Made by a program: the position numbers and the translations under genes. Positions 1 through 8,563 of a stretch of DNA of 56,441 nucleotides are shown here, piece by piece. The stretch covers positions 1 through 56,441 of the forward strand of contig JAADHV010000065.1 of assembly GCA_013151635.1 (NCBI GenBank). The letters run 5' to 3'. The notes beneath the pieces are model-generated. The model was not told the origin of the DNA. It worked only from the letters and a program-made list of their open reading frames with translations, and did not search any database. Origin of the DNA: Deltaproteobacteria bacterium (GTDB taxonomy: Bacteria; Desulfobacterota; Desulfobacteria; Desulfobacterales; Desulfobacteraceae). Numbering within the stretch: position 1 is the first letter of the stretch; each line of letters starts with the position of its first letter.

Positions 1-38
1 ATGGGAGACTGTGTGGGAGAGTAGAACGCTGCCAGATT
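1..38 (+). rRNA. rrf: 5S ribosomal RNA, 3' end (partial)
   Basis: The first bases carry the conserved GGGAGACTGTGTGGGAGAGT segment followed by a GCTGCCAGA-like 3' end, characteristic of bacterial 5S rRNA helices IV and I. A strong terminator follows within about 10 bases. The rest of the gene, and presumably the 16S-23S operon, lies to the left of the window. The exact 3' nucleotide is uncertain by a few bases. Confidence 0.88.
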
Positions 39-46
39 ATTCTCAT

Positions 47-86
47 AAAAGCCCTGACCGTTATTGCAAACGGTCAGGGCTTTTTG
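47..86 (+). terminator. Rho-independent terminator of the rRNA operon
   Basis: Positions 47-62 pair with 69-84 in a near-perfect stem of about 16 bp (core GCCCTGACCG/CGGTCAGGGC) with a 6-base loop, followed by a T run. It sits directly after the 5S 3' end and fits termination of an rRNA operon. Confidence 0.95.
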
Positions 87-183
87 TGTTTAGAATCATT
101 TTTATTTTATTGATATAATGTCAATACCATTCTAAAATCTTTTTTGATAATTCCATAGAAAGTGAATATAAAAAAAATGGATT

Positions 184-258
184 GTTCATGAGTAATGGCA
201 TCTTGCCGTGCTCAGTCCCGGCAGCAAGGCTATTGGAATACACACTTTGCTCATGAAC
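184..258. other. Long nested hairpin, possible structured RNA or dispersed repeat
   Basis: GTTCATGAG (184-192) is exactly complementary to CTCATGAAC (250-258). Inside, 194-199 pairs with 229-234 (one wobble), and CTTGC (202-206) pairs with GCAAG (224-228) or, in a shifted register, the neighbouring GCCG with CGGC. No convincing coding frame occupies the stretch. It lies between the rRNA terminator and the 3' end of a leftward gene. It could be a small RNA, a REP-type element or a fold-back remnant; the sequence alone does not decide. Confidence 0.45.
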
Positions 259-321
259 TTTTATAAGTTTCATAAGGACAAGGCTCTAATGGATTTTTTA
301 AAAGAGTGTCATGTGGAGATC

Positions 322-348
322 TATAAAAATTGGAAAATGGATTTTCCA
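322..348 (-). terminator. Rho-independent terminator of the DUF917 gene
   Basis: TGGAAAA (331-337) pairs with TTTTCCA (342-348) around a 4-base loop, and on the minus strand the stem is followed by a T-rich tract. It lies 12 bases beyond the stop codon at 360. Confidence 0.65.
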
Positions 349-359
349 CAATCCGAAAT

Positions 360-1967
360 TTAAGATAGATCATTTTTGACAAAGGCCCAGGGAGAACAGG
401 GAAGCGTTGCAATTGATTCCCTGCTGAAATGTTTGTAAGTGCCTTTATTGTCATAATTCAAGTCATAGGCAATTACCTTGAGTGTGCCGCCTTGTTCGGC
501 CCAGTAGTGAACAGGCGCTGTATATTCCGGTGAAGCAAGCGTAGGAAGGGTTCCATCCATGGTATAACGGATGGAGATATTTGCAACATTGCCGCAATCA
601 ATCTGTATCAGGTACCGTCTTGCACCGGCACCTATATTGTCCTTGCTCCAGCCATTCGGGATGATATCAATATTTGGTTTTGGAATCCTGTTCAAGTCTT
701 CAATTGATTCATAATTATCAGGGCAGGTAACACCCGGATCAATGTGAATCTTGTTTTTAATCGCATCAAGAATTCCCTGGATTCCTTTTAAAAAAGAGTT
801 TTCCAGGTATGGGGTCCGCATATCAGGGTAAGGAATACCGATAATAGAGGTTTCACTGTTTTGAAAAAAATTCAGGTTTGTATCAATTTCTGAATTTGAA
901 TAAGATAATCCGTTCTCCCAGAATTGATCTTTGAGCAAATAACAAATGGCATCAGGTGCAATCACGGAATACTTTTTTATGGTTGTTGTTCCGTCAGTGA
1001 CTTCATATTTTGACAGGACATTTTCATTTTCATAGTAAACAGTATAAGATTCTTCAGGGTTTTTTTTATTTTTATAGGTGACCATGCCGTCTGACTGTGC
1101 TCCTGAAGTCGTGTGTTTGCTTTTTACGACGCCATCGAACAGGGTAAATATTGTTTTTGATACAATATTTGAAAGAGAATTCCCCCCTGCCCTGCCTTTT
1201 GGCGGTATCAGGGTTTGATAGGCCAAAGACGGGCTTGAAGCCTGGTACATGATTTCACCGATTTTTTTAGATTGGGTGATACCGAATCTTGGCAGGTTGG
1301 ATATCTTTTTAAGATCCTGGCCGCTCATTTTATATAAAGCAAATCCAGCCACATCCTTGTACTCTTTTTCGTGTTCTTTCATGGTATTGTTAATAAAGAG
1401 TTCAGCCTCATCTGGCGTTTCGGGATGTCCTATAACAAAAAAGTGGTTCTTTTCTTCTCCTCTTGCTGCAACAACCAGGGCACCCATTGGTATATTATCG
1501 CTTGCAAATACGGTCATGTCGAGTTCTGCTACGGCCCTGCCCACTGAAGCTCCATCAATGAGAAAGTTTTTATTTTTATATGCGATAATCATGGGGACGG
1601 CTACATTTACGGCACCGATTTCACCAAACAGGATCCCGGTTTCTCCAAGTGATGAAACAACAGGGCCTTTTTGATTCATTAAATCATAATAGGCATTGAC
1701 TCCACATGTGAAATCAGGGTTTTTCTGCATTTTTTCAGGGGCGAAAAGCTCTGCAACAAATGCAAGCAGGCACTGGTCCGGCACCCCAGCAGAATTATAC
1801 AGGTCTATGCTGACCCCGGCACCTGTAATTCCACTTTGATCAAGGAATTTTAAAGCAAGAGTTTTAGAGCCACCACCGCCGGATGCGAACAGGGTTGCTC
1901 CCTGGATAATATTTTTAAAATCCTGTGGCTGGCCAAGTACTATTTTATTTGCCTTTGGTGAATTCAT
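360..1967 (-). CDS. DUF917 family protein with C-terminal FN3/CHB_HEX-like domain
   Basis: The protein has about 535 residues. The N-terminal half has the DUF917 hallmark ASGGGGS motif near residue 30 and the GASVGRAVAELDM segment near residue 145; the family includes S-methylthiohydantoin desulfurase-like proteins. The last ~80 residues (IRYTMDGTLPT, YTAPV, KVIAYD) resemble the chitobiase/hexosaminidase C-terminal beta-sandwich, an unusual appendage for this family. The ATG at 1967 is preferred over a TTG 14 codons upstream because GGAG lies 6 bases before it. No signal peptide is seen, so it is probably cytoplasmic. The substrate is unknown; amidohydrolase-like or desulfurase chemistry on a hydantoin-like compound is only a family-based guess. 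Confidence 0.8.
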   Translation of the reverse strand: MNSPKANKIVLGQPQDFKNIIQGATLFASGGGGSKTLALKFLDQSGITGAGVSIDLYNSAGVPDQCLLAFVAELFAPEKMQKNPDFTCGVNAYYDLMNQKGPVVSSLGETGILFGEIGAVNVAVPMIIAYKNKNFLIDGASVGRAVAELDMTVFASDNIPMGALVVAARGEEKNHFFVIGHPETPDEAELFINNTMKEHEKEYKDVAGFALYKMSGQDLKKISNLPRFGITQSKKIGEIMYQASSPSLAYQTLIPPKGRAGGNSLSNIVSKTIFTLFDGVVKSKHTTSGAQSDGMVTYKNKKNPEESYTVYYENENVLSKYEVTDGTTTIKKYSVIAPDAICYLLKDQFWENGLSYSNSEIDTNLNFFQNSETSIIGIPYPDMRTPYLENSFLKGIQGILDAIKNKIHIDPGVTCPDNYESIEDLNRIPKPNIDIIPNGWSKDNIGAGARRYLIQIDCGNVANISIRYTMDGTLPTLASPEYTAPVHYWAEQGGTLKVIAYDLNYDNKGTYKHFSRESIATLPCSPWAFVKNDLS

Positions 1968-2020
1968 TTTTGTCTCCGGCTGATGGGTTAAATTTATTGT
2001 GGAAACCAAGTTTTTATTTT

Positions 2021-2137
2021 TTACTTTACTAATTGTCCTGTATCCGGGTCAAGAGTTTTTATGGTGCCGGCATAACAGGCACTTGTACCAAAGCATATGC
2101 CGAGGATAAATGGTTTTGGATCAACATCATCAGCCAT
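2021..2137 (-). CDS. Possible 38-residue micro-ORF upstream of the DUF917 gene
   Basis: An ATG at 2137 opens a 38-codon frame ending in TAA at 2021, just ahead of the DUF917 start at 1967. The peptide contains ICFGTSACYAG and ends DPDTGQLVK, which looks more protein-like than random AT-rich sequence. The ribosome-binding site is weak and there is no recognised family. It could be a true small protein or a remnant of a longer gene. Confidence 0.3.
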   Translation of the reverse strand: MADDVDPKPFILGICFGTSACYAGTIKTLDPDTGQLVK

Positions 2138-2178
2138 GGATAATGAGAATTACAGAAACCGGGGTAAAGTGAAAAATT

Positions 2179-3264
2179 TTAGACCATAAACCCTTTTTTA
2201 ACTTTTGAAATACCGGGGATAATGGTCTGGGTCCTGTTTATCCCGCTAATTTTACGTATACGCTGGTCCACAAATTCTGCAATAATTTCAGCATCAGATG
2301 CCAGAAAATCTCTTCTCAAGACAATTTTCACAAGGATATCAATGGCCCCGTGTACAGAGTGAACTTCCTGGACTTCATCCATGTCAAATAATTTGTCAAT
2401 GACCTTTATTTCTGTTGATGTGTTAATATCGATCATTATAAATGCTGTTATGGTGCGTTTCATTTCAGGGTAATCAGGGGTGCTTTTTTCAAGCATGGCG
2501 GTCCTGAAGGCTTCCATGCTTTTTGGTATCAGCCGGTCAATGCCTATGCCATATCTCCGGTTGGAGGTTCTCTCCCAATGATGATAAGCAATATAGGTGT
2601 ATAGATCGGCAACACTTCTTTTGGGGAAATATTTGATCAGATCCCCGTTGCTTATGATGGTGGTTAAAGGTATATAAATCGTATTATACCAGTCTAAGGC
2701 AGCTTTTTTAAAATCATTTTCCTTGCCTGATATATTGGTTAAATGGTTTTTATGGTTTTTGATCTGCTTTTCTAAAAAATTATATTTCCCCACTTCAGTC
2801 AGGTCAATTTTTTCGGACAATCCTGTTTTTTCGCAAAACTTTTTTTTCTCAATATATAAAAGGTTTTCCATGGTATTTTTTGCTGAAAGCAATTCAACCA
2901 CTTTTGCCTGGATATCAAATCGTCCCAACTCTTTTGCCGCAGCAACCCTGTGGTTGCCGTCCAGAACATAATAGCCATCTCTGATTTGATACAGTTTTAC
3001 CGGGGGCAGATATTTCCCGTCCCGCATCGCCCTTTTGATATCGGTAAATCGTTTCCCCGATATATGCTTTTTCGGTCTGAACTGGGAGTCGAAATCGTAA
3101 TATTTTCCAACACTGCCGATAATTTTTCCAAGATCAACAGTTTTGACTCCATGGCTAATGAATTCAACATCCTCTTCTTGTTCCTGCTGTTCATTAAAGG
3201 AACAGACATGGTTGCCCGGTTCAATTTTCCCTGGTGAAAAAAGATGCCTGAAAAAATTTTTCAT
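2179..3264 (-). CDS. ParB-like nuclease-fold protein fused to an AsnC/Lrp-type RAM domain
   Basis: 361 residues. Around residues 40-125 there is a ParB/Srx-type fold with the conserved DGNHRVAAAKELG motif. The middle (about 150-260) contains a DWYNTIYIP...ISNGDLIKYFP...DLY.YIAYHHWE pattern reminiscent of DUF4032-type regions. Residues 270-345 (AFIMIDINT, IDKLFDMDEVQEVHSVHGAIDILVKIV) match an AsnC/Lrp ligand-binding (RAM) domain. No helix-turn-helix is visible. The start is 2 bases beyond the stop of the leftward metallophosphoesterase, so the two are co-transcribed. A ligand-responsive regulator is a reasonable inference, but the biochemical role is unknown. Confidence 0.75.
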   Translation of the reverse strand: MKNFFRHLFSPGKIEPGNHVCSFNEQQEQEEDVEFISHGVKTVDLGKIIGSVGKYYDFDSQFRPKKHISGKRFTDIKRAMRDGKYLPPVKLYQIRDGYYVLDGNHRVAAAKELGRFDIQAKVVELLSAKNTMENLLYIEKKKFCEKTGLSEKIDLTEVGKYNFLEKQIKNHKNHLTNISGKENDFKKAALDWYNTIYIPLTTIISNGDLIKYFPKRSVADLYTYIAYHHWERTSNRRYGIGIDRLIPKSMEAFRTAMLEKSTPDYPEMKRTITAFIMIDINTSTEIKVIDKLFDMDEVQEVHSVHGAIDILVKIVLRRDFLASDAEIIAEFVDQRIRKISGINRTQTIIPGISKVKKGFMV

Positions 3265-3266
3265 GG

Positions 3267-3875
3267 TTAGACCTCTAAAATTGTGTACCCGCAGGTGTTA
3301 ATCACTTTAGTTGTGTCAACTATTGTAATTCTCTGTTCATGGGTTTTAAACTCTTTATGAATGTGGCCGTGGATTAAAATTTCCGGTTTCCTTTTATTTA
3401 TTAATTTGACAAAACTTTCAAACCCCATATGACAACGGTCTTTGGCATCATGGATGTTTCTTGGCGGGGCATGGGTGGCCACAAGGTGGATGCCGCCTTT
3501 TCTCCAGATAGGAAACCACATGCCAAAAATAATCTTTTTCATTTCCTTGTCCGTATACTGATTTGCACCACCATTATACCATATGGAGCCTTCAAGGCCC
3601 AGAATATTTAAGGATTTAAACCGGACAAGCTTTGCGTGAATGTTTTCACACCCTGCAGGATTGGATGGTGAGTACCGGATATCATGGTTGCCTTTAACAT
3701 AGAATAAAGGCCTGTCAAGCCTGTCCCTCAGAAATGAAAGGTATTCCGGTGCCAGGTCGCCGCAGGAAATGATAAGGTCAGGAGGGACAAGGGTTTTGTT
3801 TTCAACCATCTTAGTCAATGATTTGTCAACAAAATCCGAGACTGTAAGGATTCTTAAATTGCGGGGGGCAGGCAT
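3267..3875 (-). CDS. Calcineurin-like metallophosphoesterase
   Basis: 202 residues with the full metallophosphoesterase signature in order: an N-terminal Asp in VSDFVD, ISCGDLAPE, VKGNHD (about residue 62), VATHAPP (about 135) and HGHIH (about 170). These supply the dinuclear metal ligands. The compact length fits the YfcE/MJ0936-like phosphodiesterase group. The ATG at 3875 has an AGAAAG-type ribosome-binding site. It is the first gene of a leftward cluster with the ParB/RAM protein and probably the DUF917 gene. The substrate is unknown. Confidence 0.85.
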   Translation of the reverse strand: MPAPRNLRILTVSDFVDKSLTKMVENKTLVPPDLIISCGDLAPEYLSFLRDRLDRPLFYVKGNHDIRYSPSNPAGCENIHAKLVRFKSLNILGLEGSIWYNGGANQYTDKEMKKIIFGMWFPIWRKGGIHLVATHAPPRNIHDAKDRCHMGFESFVKLINKRKPEILIHGHIHKEFKTHEQRITIVDTTKVINTCGYTILEV

Positions 3876-4062
3876 AAATTACTTCTTTCTACCTGTTTGA
3901 TTATCGTTCATTAAACCCTGCGCAATATTATTATGTGTATTCGTTGTTTGCCCTGCCCCTGCTATTATAAAGCCTGAAAATATAAGTCAAGGAAATAAAT
4001 AAGTGCTTCTTAAAATTCCGGACAACCTGTTTAGAAAATAAGGTGATAGTATAAATTATGGG

Positions 4063-4091
4063 TTGACATTTAGTGCTTAGCAAGGTATGTC
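4063..4091 (+). promoter_or_regulatory. Candidate promoter of the amino-acid ABC operon
   Basis: TTGACA at 4063-4068 is separated by 17 bases from TATGTC at 4086-4091, about 200 bases ahead of the binding-protein gene. The -35 box is perfect but the -10 box is weak. It overlaps a hairpin at 4085-4112. Confidence 0.35.
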
Positions 4092-4186
4092 GCTATTGTG
4101 GTAGCAACATACAGGAGGATTGCTGAAGATAACAAATAATTCTTGCCATTTCAAATGATTGTGCTACATATTAGTCTCATTTGAAA
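4085..4186 (+). promoter_or_regulatory. Leader with two hairpins upstream of the binding-protein gene
   Basis: First hairpin: GTATGT (4085-4090) with ACATAC (4107-4112), extended by GCTA/TAGC around a 6-base loop. Second: TTTCAAATGA (4149-4158) is exactly complementary to TCATTTGAAA (4177-4186), with 18 bases between. AGGAGG at 4113-4118 lies between them and precedes a short frame with only non-ATG starts whose stop falls in the left arm of the second hairpin. This could be an operator pair or an attenuation leader. The rest of the 415-base gap is AT-rich with nothing else recognised. Confidence 0.4.
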
Positions 4187-4290
4187 CAGGGTTTTATTAT
4201 TTTTTAACTATGACTTTTTGAAAGGTTGCCCGGATAATAATTTTTCAGGCTGCCGGAATAAGTCAAACTTTTTAACTTAGGAGGGGAAAG

Positions 4291-5112
4291 ATGAAAAAAG
4301 TACTCATTTCGTTGTTTGCAATGGCGTTTCTATTAGTGTCGGCGCTTGCATTTGCAGATGATATTAACCTGGCTAAAAAATCAACCATTGAAACAATTCT
4401 TCAAAGCAAACAGCTTCGTGTCGGTTTTGAATCCGGCTACATGCCGTTTGAAATGACCAATAAAAATGGTAAATTCATGGGCTTTGACATAGACCTTGCA
4501 AAAGCTCTTGCCAAATCAATGGGCGTAAAATTTGTTCCCGTGAATACAGCCTGGGATGGTATTATTCCGGCTCTTGTAACAGACAAATTTGATATTATCA
4601 TTGGTGGAATGACCATTACCCAGTCCAGAAACCTCCAGATCAACTTTTCCACTCCTTATATTATTGTAGGCCAGGCAGTCCTTTTAAATAAAAAATATGA
4701 AGGCAAGATTAAATCCTACAAAGATCTTAATGATCCGAAATACACCATTGTTTCAAGACTTGGAACAACCGGTGAGCAAGCTGCTAAAAGAATGATCCCA
4801 AAAGCAAATTACAAAGCATTTGAATCAGAAGTAGAAGCTTCCATGGAAGTTATTCAGGGCAATGCAGATGCCATGATCTACGACCTTCCTTTTATTGAAA
4901 AAGCCCAGGCCCAGAATGGAGCGGGTAAAACAATTGCCCTTGACAAGCCCTTTACCTATGAACCTCTTGCCATGGCCATCAGAAAGGGTGATCCTGATTT
5001 CATGAATTTTTTGAACAATTTTTTACGTCAATATAAAGGTGACGGACTGTGGCAGAGATCATATAATAAATGGTTCAAGAGCACAGACTGGTTTGAAAAA
5101 GTCAGCGACTAA
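4291..5112 (+). CDS. Polar amino-acid ABC transporter, periplasmic substrate-binding protein
   Basis: 273 residues of the SBP_bac_3 family. A signal peptide (MKKVLISLFAMAFLLVSALAFA) precedes the mature protein. The family signature is visible as LRVGFESGYMPFEM, MGFDIDLAKALAKSMGV and WDGIIPALVTDKFDIIIGGMTIT. It should bind a polar amino acid in the periplasm and deliver it to the permease and ATPase encoded downstream; the exact amino acid cannot be read from the sequence. AGGAGG lies before the ATG. A terminator-like hairpin separates it from the permease gene. Confidence 0.93.
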   Translation: MKKVLISLFAMAFLLVSALAFADDINLAKKSTIETILQSKQLRVGFESGYMPFEMTNKNGKFMGFDIDLAKALAKSMGVKFVPVNTAWDGIIPALVTDKFDIIIGGMTITQSRNLQINFSTPYIIVGQAVLLNKKYEGKIKSYKDLNDPKYTIVSRLGTTGEQAAKRMIPKANYKAFESEVEASMEVIQGNADAMIYDLPFIEKAQAQNGAGKTIALDKPFTYEPLAMAIRKGDPDFMNFLNNFLRQYKGDGLWQRSYNKWFKSTDWFEKVSD

Positions 5113-5133
5113 GCATTTGATGTGATAGTTTTT

Positions 5134-5170
5134 AAGGCCGATAAGGAAATTTCCTGTCGGCCTTTTTTTT
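5134..5170 (+). terminator. Intercistronic terminator/attenuator
   Basis: AAGGCCGA (5134-5141) pairs with TCGGCCTT (5157-5164); the interior holds the palindrome AGGAAATTTCCT, so the stem is long. A T run follows (to 5170). It is placed 20 bases after the binding-protein stop and 34 bases before the permease start, and so probably raises binding-protein output relative to the membrane components. Confidence 0.85.
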
Positions 5171-5203
5171 AATTTTGTAAGATTTAAGGCTTAAATAAAA
5201 TAT

Positions 5204-6220
5204 ATGGACTCAAAAATATCCAATATTCAAAGGCTGAGTAATCCCACTGCCCGGTCATTTTCAATAGCAGGTTTTGTTGCACTGATGCTGCTGGCCATAG
5301 GATCAGTATATTATGCAACCTATACGGTTGAGTATATCTGGAGATGGTATAAGGTCCCGAAATACTTTATGTATAAGGATACAGTATCCATTACGGCGAG
5401 CTCCAACGGCACAGTAAAAGAGATCAGGGCAAACGGGGATAAATTTGACATAATTATTACCGATGATTTAGGAGATCAGACCTATACGGTTCCTAAAGGT
5501 TCCTTTGACCTTGAGGAGGGGGATTTTACATCGCCGGGCGATAAAATAGCAGAATATGAAGACGGGTGGAAGCCGGGACTTTTGACCATTGGTTTATGGA
5601 TTACTCTGAAAATCAGTTTTATCTCGACCATCATGGGAATTCTTCTTGGAATTTTAGGCGGTGTGGCCAGGGTGTCAGACACCCCGATTCTTAAATGGAC
5701 AGCCATTACCTATGTGGAAATTGTAAGAGGTTCCCCTTTGCTGGTCCAGATCATGATTGCCTATTTTGTCCTTGGGACCACAATCAATAAAATTCTCACG
5801 ATGCATGGTTTGCCTAAACTTGAGCCTGAATGGTATGGAATTGCAGCACTTTCCGTTTTTACAGGGGCGTATGTGGTAGAGATTGTGCGTGCAGGAATAG
5901 AGGCCATTCATCCAGGACAGGTGGAAGCGGCCCGGTCAGCCGGGATGACCTATTTTCAGAGCATGTATCATGTTATTCTCCCCCAGGCGCTGAAAACCAT
6001 CCTGCCGCCATTGGCAGGTCAGTTTATCAATCTGATCAAGGATTCATCCCTTCTGGGTATGATATCCATCAGGGAATTGACAAGGGCAACCCGTGAGGGG
6101 ATTACCACAAGTCTCCAGACGTTTGAGCTATGGATTATGTGTGCAATTCTTTATCTGATCATGACCTTTACACTTTCCATGTGTGTACAATATCTGGAAC
6201 GGAGGACTTCAAGAAAATGA
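5204..6220 (+). CDS. Amino-acid ABC transporter permease with a periplasmic insert
   Basis: 338 residues; ordinary GlnP/HisM-type permeases have about 220-240. A first membrane segment lies at about residues 18-40. It is followed by about 70 polar residues with alternating beta-like pattern ([40 protein letters not shown]) that resemble a barrel-sandwich/lipoyl-like fold. The canonical permease starts near 125 ([17 protein letters not shown]) and has the [22 protein letters not shown] coupling-helix EAA motif. The stop overlaps the ATPase start (ATGA). The ribosome-binding site of the ATG is weak, so the start is moderately certain. Confidence 0.9.
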   Translation: MDSKISNIQRLSNPTARSFSIAGFVALMLLAIGSVYYATYTVEYIWRWYKVPKYFMYKDTVSITASSNGTVKEIRANGDKFDIIITDDLGDQTYTVPKGSFDLEEGDFTSPGDKIAEYEDGWKPGLLTIGLWITLKISFISTIMGILLGILGGVARVSDTPILKWTAITYVEIVRGSPLLVQIMIAYFVLGTTINKILTMHGLPKLEPEWYGIAALSVFTGAYVVEIVRAGIEAIHPGQVEAARSAGMTYFQSMYHVILPQALKTILPPLAGQFINLIKDSSLLGMISIRELTRATREGITTSLQTFELWIMCAILYLIMTFTLSMCVQYLERRTSRK

Positions 6221-6948
6221 TAGAAGTAAAAAATATTTATAAAACATTTTTTGTCCCCCACGAGGTCAAAGCCCTTGTAGATGTCTCAAATAAAATTGAA
6301 GCCGGGGAAGTTGTGGTCGTGATAGGACCGTCAGGCTCAGGAAAGAGTACTTTTTTAAGATGCTTAAATCGCCTGGAGACTGCTGATCACGGGCAGATTT
6401 TTGTTAACGGCGTGGATATTTTTGATCCGAAAACCGACATTAATAAAGTCCGGGCTGAAATGGGAATGGTATTCCAGTCCTTTAACCTTTTTCCCCATTT
6501 GTCCATACTTGGAAACGTGACTGTTTCACAGAAACTGGTAAGAAAAAGGGGAAAGGAAGAGAGTGAAGAAAAGGCCATGATGCTGCTTAAAAAAGTTGGT
6601 ATAGCAGACAAGGCCGATGCATATCCGTCAAACCTTTCCGGCGGCCAGCAGCAGCGGGTTGCCATTGCAAGGGCCCTTGCAATGGACCCTAAAATCATGC
6701 TGTTTGACGAGCCCACATCCGCGCTTGATCCTGAAATGATCGGCGAGGTTTTAGATGTTATGAAAACCCTTGCCAAAGAAGGCATGACAATGGTCTGTGT
6801 CACCCATGAAATGGGATTTGCAAAAGAGGTGGCAGACAGGGTAATTTTTATGGATGAAGGACAGGTGATCGAAGAAGGCACACCCGAACATTTTTTTGTC
6901 AACCCCGAACATGCCAGGACAAAGCTTTTCTTAAAACAGATTTTGTAA
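6217..6948 (+). CDS. Amino-acid ABC transporter ATP-binding protein (GlnQ/HisP type)
   Basis: 243 residues. Walker [10 protein letters not shown] (about 33-41), Q-loop in [12 protein letters not shown], signature [15 protein letters not shown], Walker [15 protein letters not shown] and H-loop VTHEMGFA are all intact. The product energises the permease at the inner membrane. The ATG at 6217 overlaps the permease stop and has GGAGG 11 bases upstream; this start matches the family better than an in-frame ATG at 6130 inside the permease gene. The 243-residue length is typical. Confidence 0.95.
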   Translation: MIEVKNIYKTFFVPHEVKALVDVSNKIEAGEVVVVIGPSGSGKSTFLRCLNRLETADHGQIFVNGVDIFDPKTDINKVRAEMGMVFQSFNLFPHLSILGNVTVSQKLVRKRGKEESEEKAMMLLKKVGIADKADAYPSNLSGGQQQRVAIARALAMDPKIMLFDEPTSALDPEMIGEVLDVMKTLAKEGMTMVCVTHEMGFAKEVADRVIFMDEGQVIEEGTPEHFFVNPEHARTKLFLKQIL

Positions 6949-6964
6949 AACAGGCGTTTATAAA

Positions 6965-7275
6965 ATGGCACAAGATGCAAGTCATCCCAAAGTTTTTGAT
7001 AAAAGCATGATGACCTGTCAATATGCCCAGGGTGGTCCGTATGCTATTTGCTGGTTTTATGTGCAAGAAAGGAATTAAAGATCCGGTATAATTCCCTGAA
7101 ATATCTGGCCCCATACAGGATCGGTGTGGTAAACGGATATGTGAATACACCGGAACTTGACAGGGCTGATTTTCTTAAGAAAGACGGTGTGACCAATGAT
7201 TTGCAAAATATAAGAAAACTGGTTCGGGGCCGTGTTGATCTCATTCTTGAAGAGAAAAACCTTATGGATTTTTAA
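6965..7275 (+). pseudogene. Decayed SBP_bac_3 substrate-binding protein fragment
   Basis: From 7048 one frame encodes KYLAPYRIGVVNGYVNTPEL...DLQNIRKLVRGRVDLILEEKN, the characteristic second-lobe region of SBP_bac_3 proteins. The preceding piece (QYAQGGPYAICWFYVQE) is in a different frame starting at 6965, so a frameshift near 7050-7070 joins them. The N-terminal lobe and signal peptide are absent. It directly follows the ATPase gene and looks like the relic of a second binding protein of the same system. Confidence 0.7.
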
Positions 7276-7311
7276 CCGAATAAATAAAAACCGGAACATA
7301 ATGTAGAATTT

Positions 7312-8538
7312 ATGAAAATTCTTGTGATCAATACGGGCAGTTCCTCCCTGAAATATAAATTGTTTGATATGAAGAGCAATAAAGCTCTGGCCGGCGGCAT
7401 TGTTGAGAGGATCGGGGAAAGCCAGTCCGGGATCAGCCATACGGTTTTGTCAAACAGCCATGAAAATACAGTTTATATTAAAAAAAGAATTGCCGACCAT
7501 AGCCAGGGAATGCACGAAGTTGCGGAACTTATCGTAAATGTAAAAACCGGGGTGATTGAAAATATAGAAACTATTGATGCCATAGGCCATCGTGTGGTAC
7601 TGGGCGGAGAAAAATCAACAAGCGCAAGCTTAATCAATGATAAAGTAAAAAAAGCAATAAAAGAAAACAGCAAACTTGCCCCGTTGCATAACCCTTCAAA
7701 TCTGGCCGGGATTGAAGTTGCCGAACATATTTTTCCCGGCAAACCCAATATCGCCGTGTTTGATACTGATTTCCACAACTCCATGCCGCCGGAAACATTT
7801 TTATATGCCCTTCCCTATGAATTCTATGAAAAGTATAAAATTCGCAAATACGGGTTTCACGGGACATCACATAAATACGTGGCCCAAAAAGCGTCAAGGC
7901 TTATGGGAAAAGCCCCGGGCCGGACAAATTTAATTACACTCCATCTTGGCAATGGCTGCTCTGCCTGTGCTGTTGAAAATGGAAAATGCGTGGATACTTC
8001 CATGGGAATGACACCTCTTGCAGGTTTGATGATGGGAACCCGTCCGGGGGATTTCGATCCAGCCATCATCGGGCACCTTCTTGAAAATACAGATATGGAT
8101 AAAAAGCATCTGTACCGCATGCTCAATAAGGAGAGCGGGTTAAAAGGTATTTGCGGCCTGAATGATATGAGAGATATCCATGCAAAAGCCCGACAAGGGG
8201 ATGAAAGAGCAAATCTTGCAATAAAAATGTTTTCTTACCGCATAAGAAAACAGATCGGGGCTTATTTTGCTGTTCTCGGGAATGTTGATGCCATTGTTTT
8301 TACAGCAGGAATCGGTGAAAATGATCATATCATCCGGTTAATGGCTTGTGAAAATCTTTCATCTTTTGGTGTAAAAATTGATTCCAAGAAAAACAAAGCC
8401 CCATCTTCAACACCTTTTTGTATCCATTCTGAATTAAGCCACGTCCAGATATGGGTGATTCAGACAGATGAGGAACTCCAAATCGCAAGGGAAGCCGTCC
8501 AGGTGCTAAATACCCGTTCTAAATCATACGAAATATAG
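7312..8538 (+). CDS. ackA: Acetate kinase
   Basis: 408 residues, the normal length. The N-terminus MKILVINTGSSSLKYKLF is the family signature; IGHRVVLGGE, FDTDFHNSMP, YGFHGTSHKYV, LHLGNGCSACA, MGMTPLAGLMMGTRPGDFDP and FTAGIGEND are the expected ASKHA active-site blocks. It interconverts acetyl phosphate plus ADP with acetate plus ATP, providing substrate-level phosphorylation or acetate activation. No phosphotransacetylase gene is adjacent. The ATG at 7312 has only a weak, distant GGAA. Confidence 0.97.
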   Translation: MKILVINTGSSSLKYKLFDMKSNKALAGGIVERIGESQSGISHTVLSNSHENTVYIKKRIADHSQGMHEVAELIVNVKTGVIENIETIDAIGHRVVLGGEKSTSASLINDKVKKAIKENSKLAPLHNPSNLAGIEVAEHIFPGKPNIAVFDTDFHNSMPPETFLYALPYEFYEKYKIRKYGFHGTSHKYVAQKASRLMGKAPGRTNLITLHLGNGCSACAVENGKCVDTSMGMTPLAGLMMGTRPGDFDPAIIGHLLENTDMDKKHLYRMLNKESGLKGICGLNDMRDIHAKARQGDERANLAIKMFSYRIRKQIGAYFAVLGNVDAIVFTAGIGENDHIIRLMACENLSSFGVKIDSKKNKAPSSTPFCIHSELSHVQIWVIQTDEELQIAREAVQVLNTRSKSYEI

Positions 8539-8563
8539 TTCTTCTGCAACGAAAAATCAATAA

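Noticed and set aside
1249-1674. 141-codon plus-strand frame inside the DUF917 gene
   Set aside because: It is antisense to a well-supported gene, has a low-complexity serine/proline-rich product and no ribosome-binding site.
6387-6980. 197-codon minus-strand frame over the ABC ATPase gene
   Set aside because: Shadow of the intact ATPase gene on the other strand; no recognised motifs.
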